The notes below the pieces were generated by a model. It did not search any database. It was not told the origin of the DNA and was given only the letters and a program-made list of their open reading frames with translations. 64,000 bases of DNA from Methanobacterium sp. ERen5 (GTDB lineage Archaea > Methanobacteriota > Methanobacteria > Methanobacteriales > Methanobacteriaceae). The position numbers were made by a program, and so were the translations under genes. Within the stretch, counting starts at the first letter, position 1; every line of letters begins with the position of its first letter. Of this stretch, positions 17,701-28,600 are shown piece by piece. The stretch lies in NCBI GenBank assembly GCA_024167805.1, contig CP099988.1:434001-498000 (forward strand), read 5' to 3'.

Positions 17701-19978
17701 TGGAATTATTAAGAAATGTAGAATTTGAAATTACAGCATTAATATCATCATAATAATCTCCAATAATTACTGTAGGTGCACTTCCAGTGTTATTTATAAA
17801 TGTGGAGTTGTTTATTATTCTAGCATTCCTAACACAACTTCCTAAGAAGGACTGGGTGTTATTAATGAACTTACAATTATCTACTACTCCAAAGTTAAAT
17901 CTAGAAAATTCCACTCCTCCAGTGTTATTAATGAAATTGGTACCATTGATCAAAACATAAGAATTTGAATCTCCATCAGCAGAAATTGCATTGAGATTGT
18001 TATTGATAAAAGTTGAATTAATAACAGTCAAATTGCCATCAGAACGAATAACTTCCCTGTCATAATAGTTATAGCTTGTTACAGGAATGTTAATGTTGGT
18101 GAAGTATGAGTTAACTATGGTTAGATCATTTGTAGAATCAACAACGTAACCCACTATGTTGAAAAATGTAGAATCATATATTTTGCTTACACCATTATTT
18201 TTTATACAGCCAGAAGAATTGGATATTGTACAATTATTTAAGACCATAACTCCATCATTATCAAATAAATCCACATTGTAAGACATGTTTGAGCATATGT
18301 TTATTTTGTTCAGATTTATTTGTCCGAACTGTGTAATGGTAAATAGATTGAGATTGGAATATCTGTAAATCAAAACATTACCATCAATTGCACTGAAAGT
18401 TAGGTATTTGTTTATGTATAAATCACTGTTGTAGAAGCCAGTGTATGTTCCAGGGAAGAGATATATTTTGTTTCCGTTTAAAGCTTTGCTTAATGCTTTT
18501 TGTAACGTTTGATAGGGGTTTGTTTTAGATCCATCCCCATAATAATCATCCCCATCATTTGAAACGTATATGGAGTAGTTAGTCCATCCAGTTCCAACAA
18601 CCAGTCTCACTTTTTGATCAGATACCCCTGCATAAATCCATGTATCTTCAGTATTATCTAGATAAGTGGTTGAAAATGAGTTATTTATTAAATAACCACT
18701 AGAATCAGCAAAATAACCATTATCCGTATCAAAACTTACGTACTGTGCAGGTAAGTAATTGGTTAAATCATAAATATTTTTACCATCAGTCCATTTAAAT
18801 AAAACAGTGACTTTGGTATCGGTTTTAGAAGGAATTGGTGTTTTGTCACTCGTAAAAGTGAGTATTACCCATTTGGTAAGGTTAATATTGTACAGAGCAG
18901 GTAAACGGTTTGATCCCCACCAGTTGTAGTTAGCATTTACAGTAGCATTGATACCAGTAGAGACATAGGATAAGGCAGAGTAACTAATATTTAGTGTACT
19001 GTTTGTACCAACATATATCTGTGAAAGCCATGATGATCCTTTGATGGTTGCATTACTATATTCCAAGTTAATTGTATTGGCATTCATCTTTGTGAAAGAG
19101 GAATTTATTATGGTAATGGTATTGCCTTTACTGCTTATCCCTGCATTATTAAACTTTGAATCAGTTATTGTGATTGAGTTTGGATTGTTATTAAAATTGT
19201 CACAGTTAATATAGTTTGAAGTAAAATTTGATGAAATTACCGTTGTAAATCCATTATTGTACAATGCATTACCATTATTTTGTGTGAATTGGCTGTTTGT
19301 TATTGTTGCAGTTCCAAAATTGGCGATACCCCCGGCATAGTTGGTGCAGTTGTTAGATTTGAAGGTGGAATTAATCACAGTTAAATTACCGTAACTCAAT
19401 ACTGCACCTGATAAAAATCCTTTGTTATTGGTGAATACTGAATTTTTTAGGTTTAATTGACCATAATTGATTATTGAACCTGCTGTAGAATCTGTTCCAT
19501 CATTTCCATTAATAAATTTTAAACCATCCAGCTGCAAATTTCCAATGGAACTGATCATGAAAAAGTTATAAACTCCTTTACCATCCATTGTTGCAGTGCC
19601 ATCTTGAGATGAGATGTTTATTGTTTTATCTATGGTTAATTTGGTATTGTTTACTCCGGAGTATGTGCCGGTGTAAAGATATATGGTTGATCCATTAACT
19701 GCATTAGTTATGGCATATTTTAGACTTTTATAAGGATTATCTGCACTACCATTTCCTGTTTCATCATTTCCATTGGTAGATACATATATATGCAAATTTT
19801 GTGAATCAGTAGCCTTTTTAAGATTTTGAGTTTTCAAAAGCGTAGCTGCTGCATGGGAATCTGAACTGTTTATAGTACTGTTCATTGAATTAGCTGTTGC
19901 TGCACTGACCGAACCCATTGAAAGTACTGCTAATGATAATATTATGAATATTATCAATCCTTTTCTCTGATTAAACAT
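14798..19978 (-). CDS. Adhesin-like beta-helix surface protein with Ig-like repeats (1726 aa)
   Basis: A giant secreted protein. After a signal peptide (residues ~1-27, ending GSVSAAT) come two modules that open with the typical VSTNGNDETGNGSADNPY-type motif (residues ~60 and ~480) and continue as right-handed beta-helix repeats, each closed by a WWGSN motif. Residues ~960-1330 hold four Ig-like (Big_3-type) repeats with the DDHGVVSITINKPIGVYTV pattern of 85-95 residues each. The last ~400 residues are another beta-helix nearly identical to that of the protein at 25622-31231. There is no C-terminal transmembrane anchor. Asn and Thr are very frequent, with many possible N-glycosylation sites. 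The ATG at 19978 follows GGAGG. The gene starts 18 bases after the stop of the next adhesin and is probably co-transcribed with it. Its role in cell or surface attachment is inferred from the family. Confidence 0.88.
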   Translation of the reverse strand: MFNQRKGLIIFIILSLAVLSMGSVSAATANSMNSTINSSDSHAAATLLKTQNLKKATDSQNLHIYVSTNGNDETGNGSADNPYKSLKYAITNAVNGSTIYLYTGTYSGVNNTKLTIDKTINISSQDGTATMDGKGVYNFFMISSIGNLQLDGLKFINGNDGTDSTAGSIINYGQLNLKNSVFTNNKGFLSGAVLSYGNLTVINSTFKSNNCTNYAGGIANFGTATITNSQFTQNNGNALYNNGFTTVISSNFTSNYINCDNFNNNPNSITITDSKFNNAGISSKGNTITIINSSFTKMNANTINLEYSNATIKGSSWLSQIYVGTNSTLNISYSALSYVSTGINATVNANYNWWGSNRLPALYNINLTKWVILTFTSDKTPIPSKTDTKVTVLFKWTDGKNIYDLTNYLPAQYVSFDTDNGYFADSSGYLINNSFSTTYLDNTEDTWIYAGVSDQKVRLVVGTGWTNYSIYVSNDGDDYYGDGSKTNPYQTLQKALSKALNGNKIYLFPGTYTGFYNSDLYINKYLTFSAIDGNVLIYRYSNLNLFTITQFGQINLNKINICSNMSYNVDLFDNDGVMVLNNCTISNSSGCIKNNGVSKIYDSTFFNIVGYVVDSTNDLTIVNSYFTNINIPVTSYNYYDREVIRSDGNLTVINSTFINNNLNAISADGDSNSYVLINGTNFINNTGGVEFSRFNFGVVDNCKFINNTQSFLGSCVRNARIINNSTFINNTGSAPTVIIGDYYDDINAVISNSTFLNNSSIYESYEDYDSNGIVFNGGDLKVDHCVFLGNSASYGGAIYNVGNLNVTYSVFVNNSAKYLANDVYNRMGTAYLLFNWWGSNSGPVNGKIYKLLGDVYSSNWVIMTLNAKGNVVNAALDKVTDINGTITNLGSVLPSRAVVFTGVGSTVSPENGNLVNNHAFTTITSDSTKDFIVKAMIDNQIVDLTIRNNSTMIGISNAIFYGKNNSYKLILSNVNGYLISKQLLKCIIKDKNGKSVVYNLTTDDHGVVSITINKPIGVYTVNVTYAGDGYFTGSHANAVIQVLMTITKLISYNQTFYGQSNLYSAYLYDVNGRGVGNQRIIFNISNGIVSKTYSGITDDQGRATVFVNLSQGKYNIKSSFSGDSWFGSSSSKSSFTINPTKTVLTIVTKYLYGRGNSFIVKLKDGKGNVVKNSIIALTFSQNKLKKTFNIKTNGNGTAGITVNLYPGTYNVTAKYNGTRLYKSSSNQSTLKISKVDTKLRADPVISNFNNSYNVLLTDIYNRPLAGETINFKIISPNLNATYSRITNNNGIANLLINLDIGNYVIIDSFNKNSWYNSTTTASAVYITNITAKNWFVYNYMTNSQIQHIFDNSPASSNVIFMEGNYNRLSLKISKPVNIKANGAVILRGSGSGVALTINSKCSIQGLIIKNYTTGILNRVNNVTVTNNTFQKNVNGLINYGSGAGVKINTVNVFNSNTYSGISNYGNNVTFKWLKLLNNRIGFMNRGLNVDILNNTLIGGQYGVMNYVSSSDLKYNKISGASKVGIYNVGLNARIGHNTLVNGVYGVYNGGSGSVISYNTISGKYRGVENHANSTTIISNTIKSVTSYGVYNTGSKNKIYNNILTGKNDGYGIYNSKTSKSTVVQSNIVSMFNDGVYDGGYKNNANTNTLKLNKIGFYVSNLAKYSQLVDNKIYQNKNYGVYNKGSNSTLYKNQIINNLKYGLVTVKSFKSIKNTIKGNKINKTMIK

Positions 19979-19996
19979 TTAAATATCCTCCAAATT

Positions 19997-22900
19997 TTAG
20001 GGTTTATTCGATTTTCTGTTGTTGTGAATATAGCCCGCCAACACAACAATCAAGAACAGTATCACTGCAATTAAACCACTTAAAGTATTTGTTTCCTGAT
20101 TTTGACTGTTTTTATCCTGATTAATTTCATAAGTCCGTTTACCAGAACTTGAACCACCTCCAGACTTGCCTCCAGCATCAGAACTACCAGCAGCTGCTGC
20201 TGTCAATACTGAACCCGCTGTATTCAATGCACGATTAATATAATCCGTGGAATTCTGACCATTACCCAAAATATCAGTACCATTGGAATTGGAACCAGTA
20301 CCGGATCCTGTTCCATTACCTCCATTTATGCCAGAACCATTACCGTTACCAATACCCGAACCAGTGCCAGAACCTAAACCACTACCAGTACCAACACCCC
20401 AATTAATGCCGTTACCATTACCATAGCCATTGCCGTTTCCGTTACCATTTCCGTTACCATTTGACCCTCCAGGGTTATCACCCCCACCTGTTGTACCGTT
20501 ACCCCCTGTAGAGTTACCATCAGATGCCCAATTAACCCTCTCACTCAACCACGTTCTAAAGTACTGTACTGCATTCCACACCGAATCATCAGGTCCGTAA
20601 ATCGAACCCCACCAGTTTCCAACGGCGTAAATATTCGTATAATAATTCTGGGCGTATACTGTTGAGGAGGTAGGTGCAAAATTGTTCACAATATTTGAAT
20701 TGGTTATATTCACGTTGGCAGCATCAAATCCAAAGGCACCGCCCCTAACCATCGCAGTATTGTTCTCAATATCACAATTGTTCATGACCAAGTAATGTAG
20801 AACATGATCCCAAACAACTTCTCCTTCATAGTAAAGCCCAGCATAATACATGGCGTTATTATTACTTATAACGGAATTAGTGATTTTAACATTCCCAGAT
20901 AATCCCAGAGCGCCCGCAGATGTAGCAGTATTATTCATAAATATGGATCTATCAATAAATCCATTTCCTAAGGATGCTGAAATTGCCCCACCACCATTAC
21001 TGGCTTTATTATAGAAGAATGTAGAATTTATTAGGGTAAATTTATCTGTACTGCCAAAAATAGCACCTCCACTAGTAGCATTGTTATATTTAAAAGACGA
21101 ATTATAAATATAATTTACAGAACTACCATCAAAAGGATTGCCAGAATAAGCAGAATTAGAAATTACACCACCATATGATGCGGAATTAAAATTAAAGATA
21201 GAATTATTTAGGTTTAAATATCCAAAATTATTAATTACACCACCATTGTTTGAAGCATTATTATATCTAAATGAAGAATTTGAAATATTCAAATTACCAG
21301 TATCATTATTGTACACCACTCCACCAGAATAAGCGGAATTATAGTTCATTTCACATCCTAAAATTGAAGCATCTCCATAGTTACAAATAGATCCTCCATT
21401 GTTCGCAGTATTATATGAAAAAACCGAATTCGTTAACAATAAAATACCATGGTTTAAAATACTTCCCCCATTATTAGCAGCAGTGTTATTTAATATCTTA
21501 GAATCTGTAATACTTAATTTACCATAATTTATGAATACTGATCCGCGTTCTGCATATGCATTAGTCAAGGTTAAGCCTGAAACTATCAAATTCCCTGAAT
21601 TTGTAATATAACAAATCTGATTATTATTCCCATTTATAATCACTTTACCATCTAAAGAAGAAAGAGTAATTGTTTTATTAACAATCAATCCGGATTCTGT
21701 ATAAGTTCCCTTGAGTAGGTAGATTGTTGCCTGATTGTAAGCTTTAGATATGGCAAAGCCTATGGATTTATAAGGGTTCATCTTAGATCCATTACCGCTT
21801 ATATCATTACCATTTGGTGAAACAAAAACAAAAACCGGGGTATTATTTCCTACAACATCATACAAAGCATAAACTGATTTATCGGCCATTTTATTGCTAT
21901 TATCACTGATTAAATAATTGCCCTCAACAACATTGTATCTTGAAACATTAGAATCGATGAAAACAGCATAATCCCCTGAAGCCAGATAATTTGAAATTAT
22001 ATAATTATCAGTCACCAGATTATAGGATGAATCCTTAGAATAGTAAACACCAGCCTGACCAGTTGAAACAATATCGTTTTTAACTGGTTTTATTCCAGAT
22101 AGTAATATGGTGTTAGATTTGATTAAATCTCCTTTAGATTTAAATCCCACATAGCCGTAGGAACTGTTGGACACGGCATAGATTTTGTTATTTTTAACTA
22201 CATTATTAGTTGCACCAATTGATTCAATTAAATAAACCAAATTACCTGTGCAGTTTATTGTGTTGTTGAATATTTGGGTATTATTAGTGCGAAGTGAACC
22301 AAAACCAATATAAGAATCAGAGTAGTCAGTTACAATTCCATATAGTTTATCAGAAACCATTACGAATTTATTGTTAGATATTACTGTACTATCTGCCATG
22401 GCAATATATACACCTGTGGAGGATGTGTTTGAATTCATATAAAATGCATTGTTTGATATGTAATTAGATTTAGGACTTCTACCGCGACGATTTTGATAAT
22501 AATTAGATACTTTAACACCGTAGAGACAATTTTTTCCATCCATATTAATTGCATTATTTTTGATAGTATTGGAAATACTGTTTAGAGTGATAATTATACC
22601 ATCAACTGTTTTATCCACAACATTGGAAATATGAATAAAATTATTCTGTACAATTACATTGTTTGTCTCAACCAGTGTAATTGCAGTTTCATCTGTTAAG
22701 TTGAATATTAAATTGCTAACAACAGAATTAGAGGCTCCTGATCTTAAAATGAAACTGATATTAAGGGGATTGTTGGATTTGTAAGCAGTTAAATTTAGTG
22801 GAATATCAAGAATTAGGCTGCAATACTTATCTAAATCTGCAAACAACAAAGTATCATTAGGTTGAACTATACCATCCTTCAATAGTTCACCATTAGATGT

Positions 22901-25507
22901 GCTGGAAAAGTAGTTCAGTAAATTTGTCTTATCTATTACATAGGAATTTCTAGCTAAAACTGTGTTTGATGCTTTTTTTGTGTTTATTTGCGTTGCTGCA
23001 TTAGTGTAGATGGTGTTAAGTAAAATGTTAGTGGTATCTGTATTTGCTGTTAAATATATGGCTGCATTTCCATTTCCTAACACATCATTATTGTTGGGAT
23101 CAGTTAAACTTAAATTTCCACCAGTTGTTTGGATCTTATTAGATTTAATCGTTACACTACTGGTTCGATAGGCACTGATTCCATAAACACCACTACCAGT
23201 TCCATACAATGAATTATTGACGACTGATATATTTTGACACATGTGCAATTCAATCAAATAAGCCATGGATTTGACATTAACGATTATTGTGTTACTACTA
23301 ATAATTAAATCATGCAAATAACCTATTACATTGGATGTTGCAATACCATAACCATACAATCCACCTACAACATTAATATTATTGGCATTAATTGTTGAGT
23401 TAATTAAAGAATCTGTATATATTCCTTCTGCAAGTTTGTTACCAATTAAAATAATGTTGTTATTGGATATTATGAAATATTTAGAGAAATCATTTGCTAA
23501 ATGCAAACTTGTTTGACTGCTCGACACTGCATTAATCCCATAAATATAGCCATTGTTACTGTTCATGTAAATAGTATTTTTTGTTATATTAACAAATTCA
23601 CATGCCCCATAACTCAAAATGCCAGATAATGAACCTGTGAAATTAGTGTCTGATAGAATAGTCATGTTGTTAGCAGTAATATTGATGTTTTTTGTTCCAT
23701 CAGCTAAAATTATGCCATTTAAATTAGTATTATAAAAATTCAATTCTTTTAGGGTAGATCCGCTTGCATCAGAATATAATGTGATGCACACATTTATCAA
23801 TAAATTGGAGAGCCCATTACTGATAATTGAAACTTTTTGGTTGAATTTCAAATTTTTACCGGTTAAATGAGTTAAAATGATTACTGCATCACTTTTAAAT
23901 GATTTAAAGTTTAGATAACCATTTTTATCAAAATACTTATAATAATTAGAATCATCAACAACTATGGCTGTTGCATCATTAATTATGCCATTAACAGTAT
24001 TATCCGAGCTATCATCACCATGAACATCTGTAATATTCTTATAAATACCCTTAGATGCCGAAGTATAGATTTTATTCCCAGAAATAGTTGTATTGTAGAT
24101 TAGTCCATTTAAAAATATTCCATAAAGAGTACTGGTGATGGTGTTATTCATTATTGTATTGTCATAAATTCGGTTGGTCAAAGAAATAATGTAAATACCA
24201 TAAGAACCTGTGGTAATTTTATTTCCAATAATCTTAGAGTTACCACCTGTTATCTGAATTGCAGGATCTCCTTTAGCATTAATTGTGTTATTTGCTATCC
24301 AACCACTACCAACTATACCTTTACCATAAATTGGAAGATTAATAGTATTGTTGTACACCTTTGAATTGGTATCAACAGTGATTGCTTGAGTACAACCTTC
24401 ATTAAAGGTTATATTGTTATTTTTAACTATAATAACAGAATTTGCTGATTTACTTTCAGCTGTTATTCCCAAATAAGCTGATTTGACATTGATTACGTTG
24501 TTTGATATGGTTGCATTATCACTTACCACTGATATAGCTGAGTCATACAGATCATTTATAATATGATTTCCATGAATGGTTACACTGTCCCCAGTCAAAG
24601 ATATTGCCGTGAAAACATGTGCAATGGTATTGTTTACAACCATGGTATTATCATTACTAGCGTAGCTAAGCAGCATACCAACAACGAGATCAGAGATGTA
24701 TACAGAATAGAGATAGTTATTTGAAATATAATTACCAACACACAATGCTGATCCGCCATAATCCCCATGGCCAAATGGATTGTAATAGATAATATTAGCG
24801 TTGGTTACTTGTAGGTAATTGTTTGAGATATTGTTGTAATGACACTGGCCCATGGGCATGCAAGAACTCCATGTGCTTATTAATTTATTGTACACTATTG
24901 TATTGTAACTAGACCATCCCATTGGCATGGCAAACACTTTAAGCGCATTTGCAACCTTGGCATAATTATAGGATATGGTATTGTAACTACTATTAGTAAG
25001 CCAAATTCCATTTAAAGGAATTCCCTCAATCCCATTATATTTATAAACAGTTTTATCGTTAGTTATGTTGAGTCCAGTTACAATAGAACCATCACTGCCG
25101 GCTATTAAATGAATTACGCCATTAGTTATACGATCTCCATCACAAATTGTTGTTAAAGTAAGTTTACGATCTATAGTAAATGCTTTGTCAGTCACATTTC
25201 CAATACAAATCGTGTCACCAGTTACAATATCTGCTGAAGGCAATATACGACCAGTATAAACATTAAAATAGTTAAAATAGCTACTATTGGTAATAATAAT
25301 CTTCTTGGCTGTTCTAGAATTATCAGAAAATGAACTTGGTGATTTTAACACATGATTGGTAGCAACATTGTTTGAATTAGTAATTTTATTTGAAGAAACA
25401 TTACCTGTCACTTTCTCAGCATTTACAGCAGATAGTGATATGTACAAAATCAATATGGAAACAATGACAATGAGTCTTTTATTTAGTTTTATCAATTTGC
25501 GATCCAT
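19997..25507 (-). CDS. Adhesin-like beta-helix protein with Gly/Asn-rich stalk and membrane anchor (1836 aa)
   Basis: A signal peptide at residues ~10-30 (LIVIVSILILYISLSAVNA) leads into about 1200 residues of beta-helix repeats, a second helix module that opens with VSPNGNDISGNGSKMNPY at about 1235, and the NWWGSIYGPDDS closing motif near 1625. Residues ~1645-1740 are a low-complexity stalk of Gly, Asn and Ser in GN and GS doublets. A final hydrophobic helix (LSGLIAVILFLIVVLAGYI) and a basic tail HNNRKSNKP anchor it in the membrane. This is the only member of the trio with an anchor, so it may fix the adhesin complex to the cell while the stalk crosses the pseudomurein wall. That role is an inference. 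The ATG at 25507 follows AAAGG closely. Confidence 0.87.
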   Translation of the reverse strand: MDRKLIKLNKRLIVIVSILILYISLSAVNAEKVTGNVSSNKITNSNNVATNHVLKSPSSFSDNSRTAKKIIITNSSYFNYFNVYTGRILPSADIVTGDTICIGNVTDKAFTIDRKLTLTTICDGDRITNGVIHLIAGSDGSIVTGLNITNDKTVYKYNGIEGIPLNGIWLTNSSYNTISYNYAKVANALKVFAMPMGWSSYNTIVYNKLISTWSSCMPMGQCHYNNISNNYLQVTNANIIYYNPFGHGDYGGSALCVGNYISNNYLYSVYISDLVVGMLLSYASNDNTMVVNNTIAHVFTAISLTGDSVTIHGNHIINDLYDSAISVVSDNATISNNVINVKSAYLGITAESKSANSVIIVKNNNITFNEGCTQAITVDTNSKVYNNTINLPIYGKGIVGSGWIANNTINAKGDPAIQITGGNSKIIGNKITTGSYGIYIISLTNRIYDNTIMNNTITSTLYGIFLNGLIYNTTISGNKIYTSASKGIYKNITDVHGDDSSDNTVNGIINDATAIVVDDSNYYKYFDKNGYLNFKSFKSDAVIILTHLTGKNLKFNQKVSIISNGLSNLLINVCITLYSDASGSTLKELNFYNTNLNGIILADGTKNINITANNMTILSDTNFTGSLSGILSYGACEFVNITKNTIYMNSNNGYIYGINAVSSSQTSLHLANDFSKYFIISNNNIILIGNKLAEGIYTDSLINSTINANNINVVGGLYGYGIATSNVIGYLHDLIISSNTIIVNVKSMAYLIELHMCQNISVVNNSLYGTGSGVYGISAYRTSSVTIKSNKIQTTGGNLSLTDPNNNDVLGNGNAAIYLTANTDTTNILLNTIYTNAATQINTKKASNTVLARNSYVIDKTNLLNYFSSTSNGELLKDGIVQPNDTLLFADLDKYCSLILDIPLNLTAYKSNNPLNISFILRSGASNSVVSNLIFNLTDETAITLVETNNVIVQNNFIHISNVVDKTVDGIIITLNSISNTIKNNAINMDGKNCLYGVKVSNYYQNRRGRSPKSNYISNNAFYMNSNTSSTGVYIAMADSTVISNNKFVMVSDKLYGIVTDYSDSYIGFGSLRTNNTQIFNNTINCTGNLVYLIESIGATNNVVKNNKIYAVSNSSYGYVGFKSKGDLIKSNTILLSGIKPVKNDIVSTGQAGVYYSKDSSYNLVTDNYIISNYLASGDYAVFIDSNVSRYNVVEGNYLISDNSNKMADKSVYALYDVVGNNTPVFVFVSPNGNDISGNGSKMNPYKSIGFAISKAYNQATIYLLKGTYTESGLIVNKTITLSSLDGKVIINGNNNQICYITNSGNLIVSGLTLTNAYAERGSVFINYGKLSITDSKILNNTAANNGGSILNHGILLLTNSVFSYNTANNGGSICNYGDASILGCEMNYNSAYSGGVVYNNDTGNLNISNSSFRYNNASNNGGVINNFGYLNLNNSIFNFNSASYGGVISNSAYSGNPFDGSSVNYIYNSSFKYNNATSGGAIFGSTDKFTLINSTFFYNKASNGGGAISASLGNGFIDRSIFMNNTATSAGALGLSGNVKITNSVISNNNAMYYAGLYYEGEVVWDHVLHYLVMNNCDIENNTAMVRGGAFGFDAANVNITNSNIVNNFAPTSSTVYAQNYYTNIYAVGNWWGSIYGPDDSVWNAVQYFRTWLSERVNWASDGNSTGGNGTTGGGDNPGGSNGNGNGNGNGNGYGNGNGINWGVGTGSGLGSGTGSGIGNGNGSGINGGNGTGSGTGSNSNGTDILGNGQNSTDYINRALNTAGSVLTAAAAGSSDAGGKSGGGSSSGKRTYEINQDKNSQNQETNTLSGLIAVILFLIVVLAGYIHNNRKSNKP

Positions 25508-25621
25508 CCTTTTCTAGGAAATTTTTAAGTTACTAACATGAATTTTTATTTTCTTGATCTTCCCGAAACAATTTAAAAAAATAAAAAATTGGGAAGTTAA
25601 AGATCAATACATTTTTTTGGT

Positions 25622-28600
25622 TTATTTTAGTGTAGTTGTGTTGATTTTATTCCCATTTATGGTGTTTTTACTAGTTTTAACAGATTTTATAGTTGCTAGA
25701 CCATATTTCAAATTTTTTGTGATTTTGTTTTTACTGATCGTCGTGTTATATCCTTTGTTATAAACGCCGTAGTTCGTGTTCTGATAGACATTGTTAGAAG
25801 TTAGCTGTGTGTTTTTTGCAAAGTTAGACACATTCAATCCAATTTTGTTAGATTTAAAATTGTTAGATTTAATAATGTCATTCTGTCCTTCTTCATAAAC
25901 ACCGTAGGAGAACTTACTAACAGTATTTCCTTGTATCATCGTTGATTTAGATGTTCTGCTGTTGTAAATTCCATAGCCGTTGTTGTTTCCTGTTAAAATA
26001 TTATTGTAGATCTTATTACCCTTAGATCCAGTATTATGTATTCCGTAGCTAGTTACAGATTTAATGGTGTTGGATATTATGGTTGTTGAATTGGCATAAT
26101 TTTCAACACCCCTATACTTACCAGAAATCGTGTTGTAACTAATTATAGAACTTGAACCACCATTGTACACAGCATATGCATTATTAACTAATGTGTTATG
26201 TCCAATCCTGGAATTTAAACCTTTATTGTAAATTCCTACGTTGGAAGCTCCGGATATTTTATTGTAATTTATATCAGCAGATTTAGCATAGTTCATAACA
26301 CCATACTGTCCACCACTAATATTGTTGTTTAAAATATCCACATTTAAACCGTTATTTGTGATTCCAACTTTGTTGTTTACCAGTTTAAACCATTTAAACG
26401 TTAGATTATTACCGTAGTTATAAATGGCTGAACCTTTATTGGATTGGATTATGTTGTTGGTGTTTATCTTAACTCCAGTACCGTTACCAAAATTCATAAT
26501 ACCATTCACATTTCCCTGGAACGTGTTATTCGTTATTGTAACATTATTCACACGGTTTAAGACTGCTGTAGTGTAGTTTTTAATTATCAATCCTTGAATA
26601 CTACAGTTACTGTTAAGGGTCCAGGTAACACCAGAACCATTACCAACTAAATATACTGTGCCGTTAGTTTTAATATTCACAGGTTTTGATACTGTTAATG
26701 CTAGTTTATTGTATTGGCCTTTATTGAATATGATGTTACTATAGTTTTTGCAGTTGTTTAGGATGTACTGTATCTGAGTGTTGTTCATGTAGTTGTATAT
26801 GTTCCATTGTGTTCCATTGTATGCTATTTGGTTGAATGTACTGCTGTTTTGAGAAGTTAAATAATCTCCTATACCATTGTAGGCTGCAGTGATGTTGTAG
26901 TGGCCAATCAAAAGATCTGAAACCCATTTGAAGGTTGCATATCCATTCACAAGGTTGGATGAACCAATCAATTTATTGCCATTAAAGAAGTTAACAGTTC
27001 CATTATTCACTAATTTACCAGTAGCGGTTTCATTAACTTTAGATATTAAAGTTATCAAATCTCCATACTTTGCTGAAGAATTTGATAAATTGATACTGGT
27101 TGTAGTGTTAATAGATTTCACATCGAAATTTGCAAAGTTATCTGATGTTAAGTAACTGTCAGATCCTAAATACATTGCATTAATTTGATATGTTCCTTTA
27201 TCTCTATCAATAACCCATTCCTTAGTTGCTACACCATCATGAACAGTTACTTTACCTATAGATGTGTTTTCAATGAAAAATTCAACTTCACCATCATTTA
27301 CAGCATCGCCTGTCTTTTTGTCAGTAACATGGACAGTTATAACAATTTTATGGCCTTGTTTTCCTGTTGAATTGGACAGTTTAACAGTGGTCGAAGTATT
27401 TGCTTGATACAACTCAAAGTTACAAAGCATAGTCTGGTTGTCGATGGTTGCGTTCACTGCATAATTTCCATAATTCTCTGCATTAAAAATGGCATTTACA
27501 ACATTCCCTGTTAAATTTCCAGAGATAGGTTTGATGGTTCCATTTGAAACACTGAAATTATAGGTCCTAACCGGCAAATATCCTTTAAATGCATAGTTAA
27601 TTTCGCCATCAGTGTACTTATTGATAGCTGCAGTAATATTTTTAATTAATCCTGGTTTATTATCAGATGCAAGCGTCATTATCAACCAATAATTCATATT
27701 CAAAGTTGTAGGGCCGGTAATAATCGGTTTAGTATTAGTGCCCCACCAGTTATAATCTGCAGTCATATTCAAATTTGAACCTGAAAGCTGAACAGGAGCC
27801 AAAATAGCTGAATTAGAAACATTCAACCATACATTGTTCAGATTAGATCCATAAAAGGCATTGGTACTGTTGTTAAACAAACAACCCACGACTGACATAT
27901 TCAAATTGTTTCGTAGTGTGATTGCATTGTAAACATTTGTAAATGAACAATTTATTACGTTAGCAGTTGCATTGATTCCCATATATAGACAGTTAGTAGT
28001 TGTTGCTGTGTTGTTGTAGAAATTGGAATTATAAATATTTCCAGTGGCTCCTCTTTCAATACCTAGGTATACATCACCACACTCGTTGTTTGTGAAATTA
28101 GAATTGAATATATTGAAACTGCCAAATCCGTATATGGCCATCCCAGTGTAGTATGCTTTTTGGTTACGGAAATTATCTTTGAACAAAGAATTTTTAACCA
28201 ACAAAACACCATCATTTGTTAGTGCACAACCATATCTGGCTGAGTTATTTACAAATGAAGAGTTATTAATCTCCAAATAACCTGTAGGAGAATTGTAAAT
28301 AGCACCTCCTCCAGTGTTATAAATTGGCCTAGCCTGATTACTTGAGAAGTTAGAGTTATAAACTGTTAAATTTCCCTTATTAAACAGACAACCACCATTA
28401 TAACCATAGCAGTTAGTCATATTCACATCACGAAGAACCACAGTAGAATTTGCATCGATCATTATAGGGCTGGCACCAGCATATGCTGAGAAATTTCCTT
28501 TTACTATATTTAAATCCTGTAATGTTATCAGTCCTTCGCCCATTGTTACGTTGAAGATCCAATTGGTATTGGTTCCGTTAATAATAGTGTTTAAACCTGC

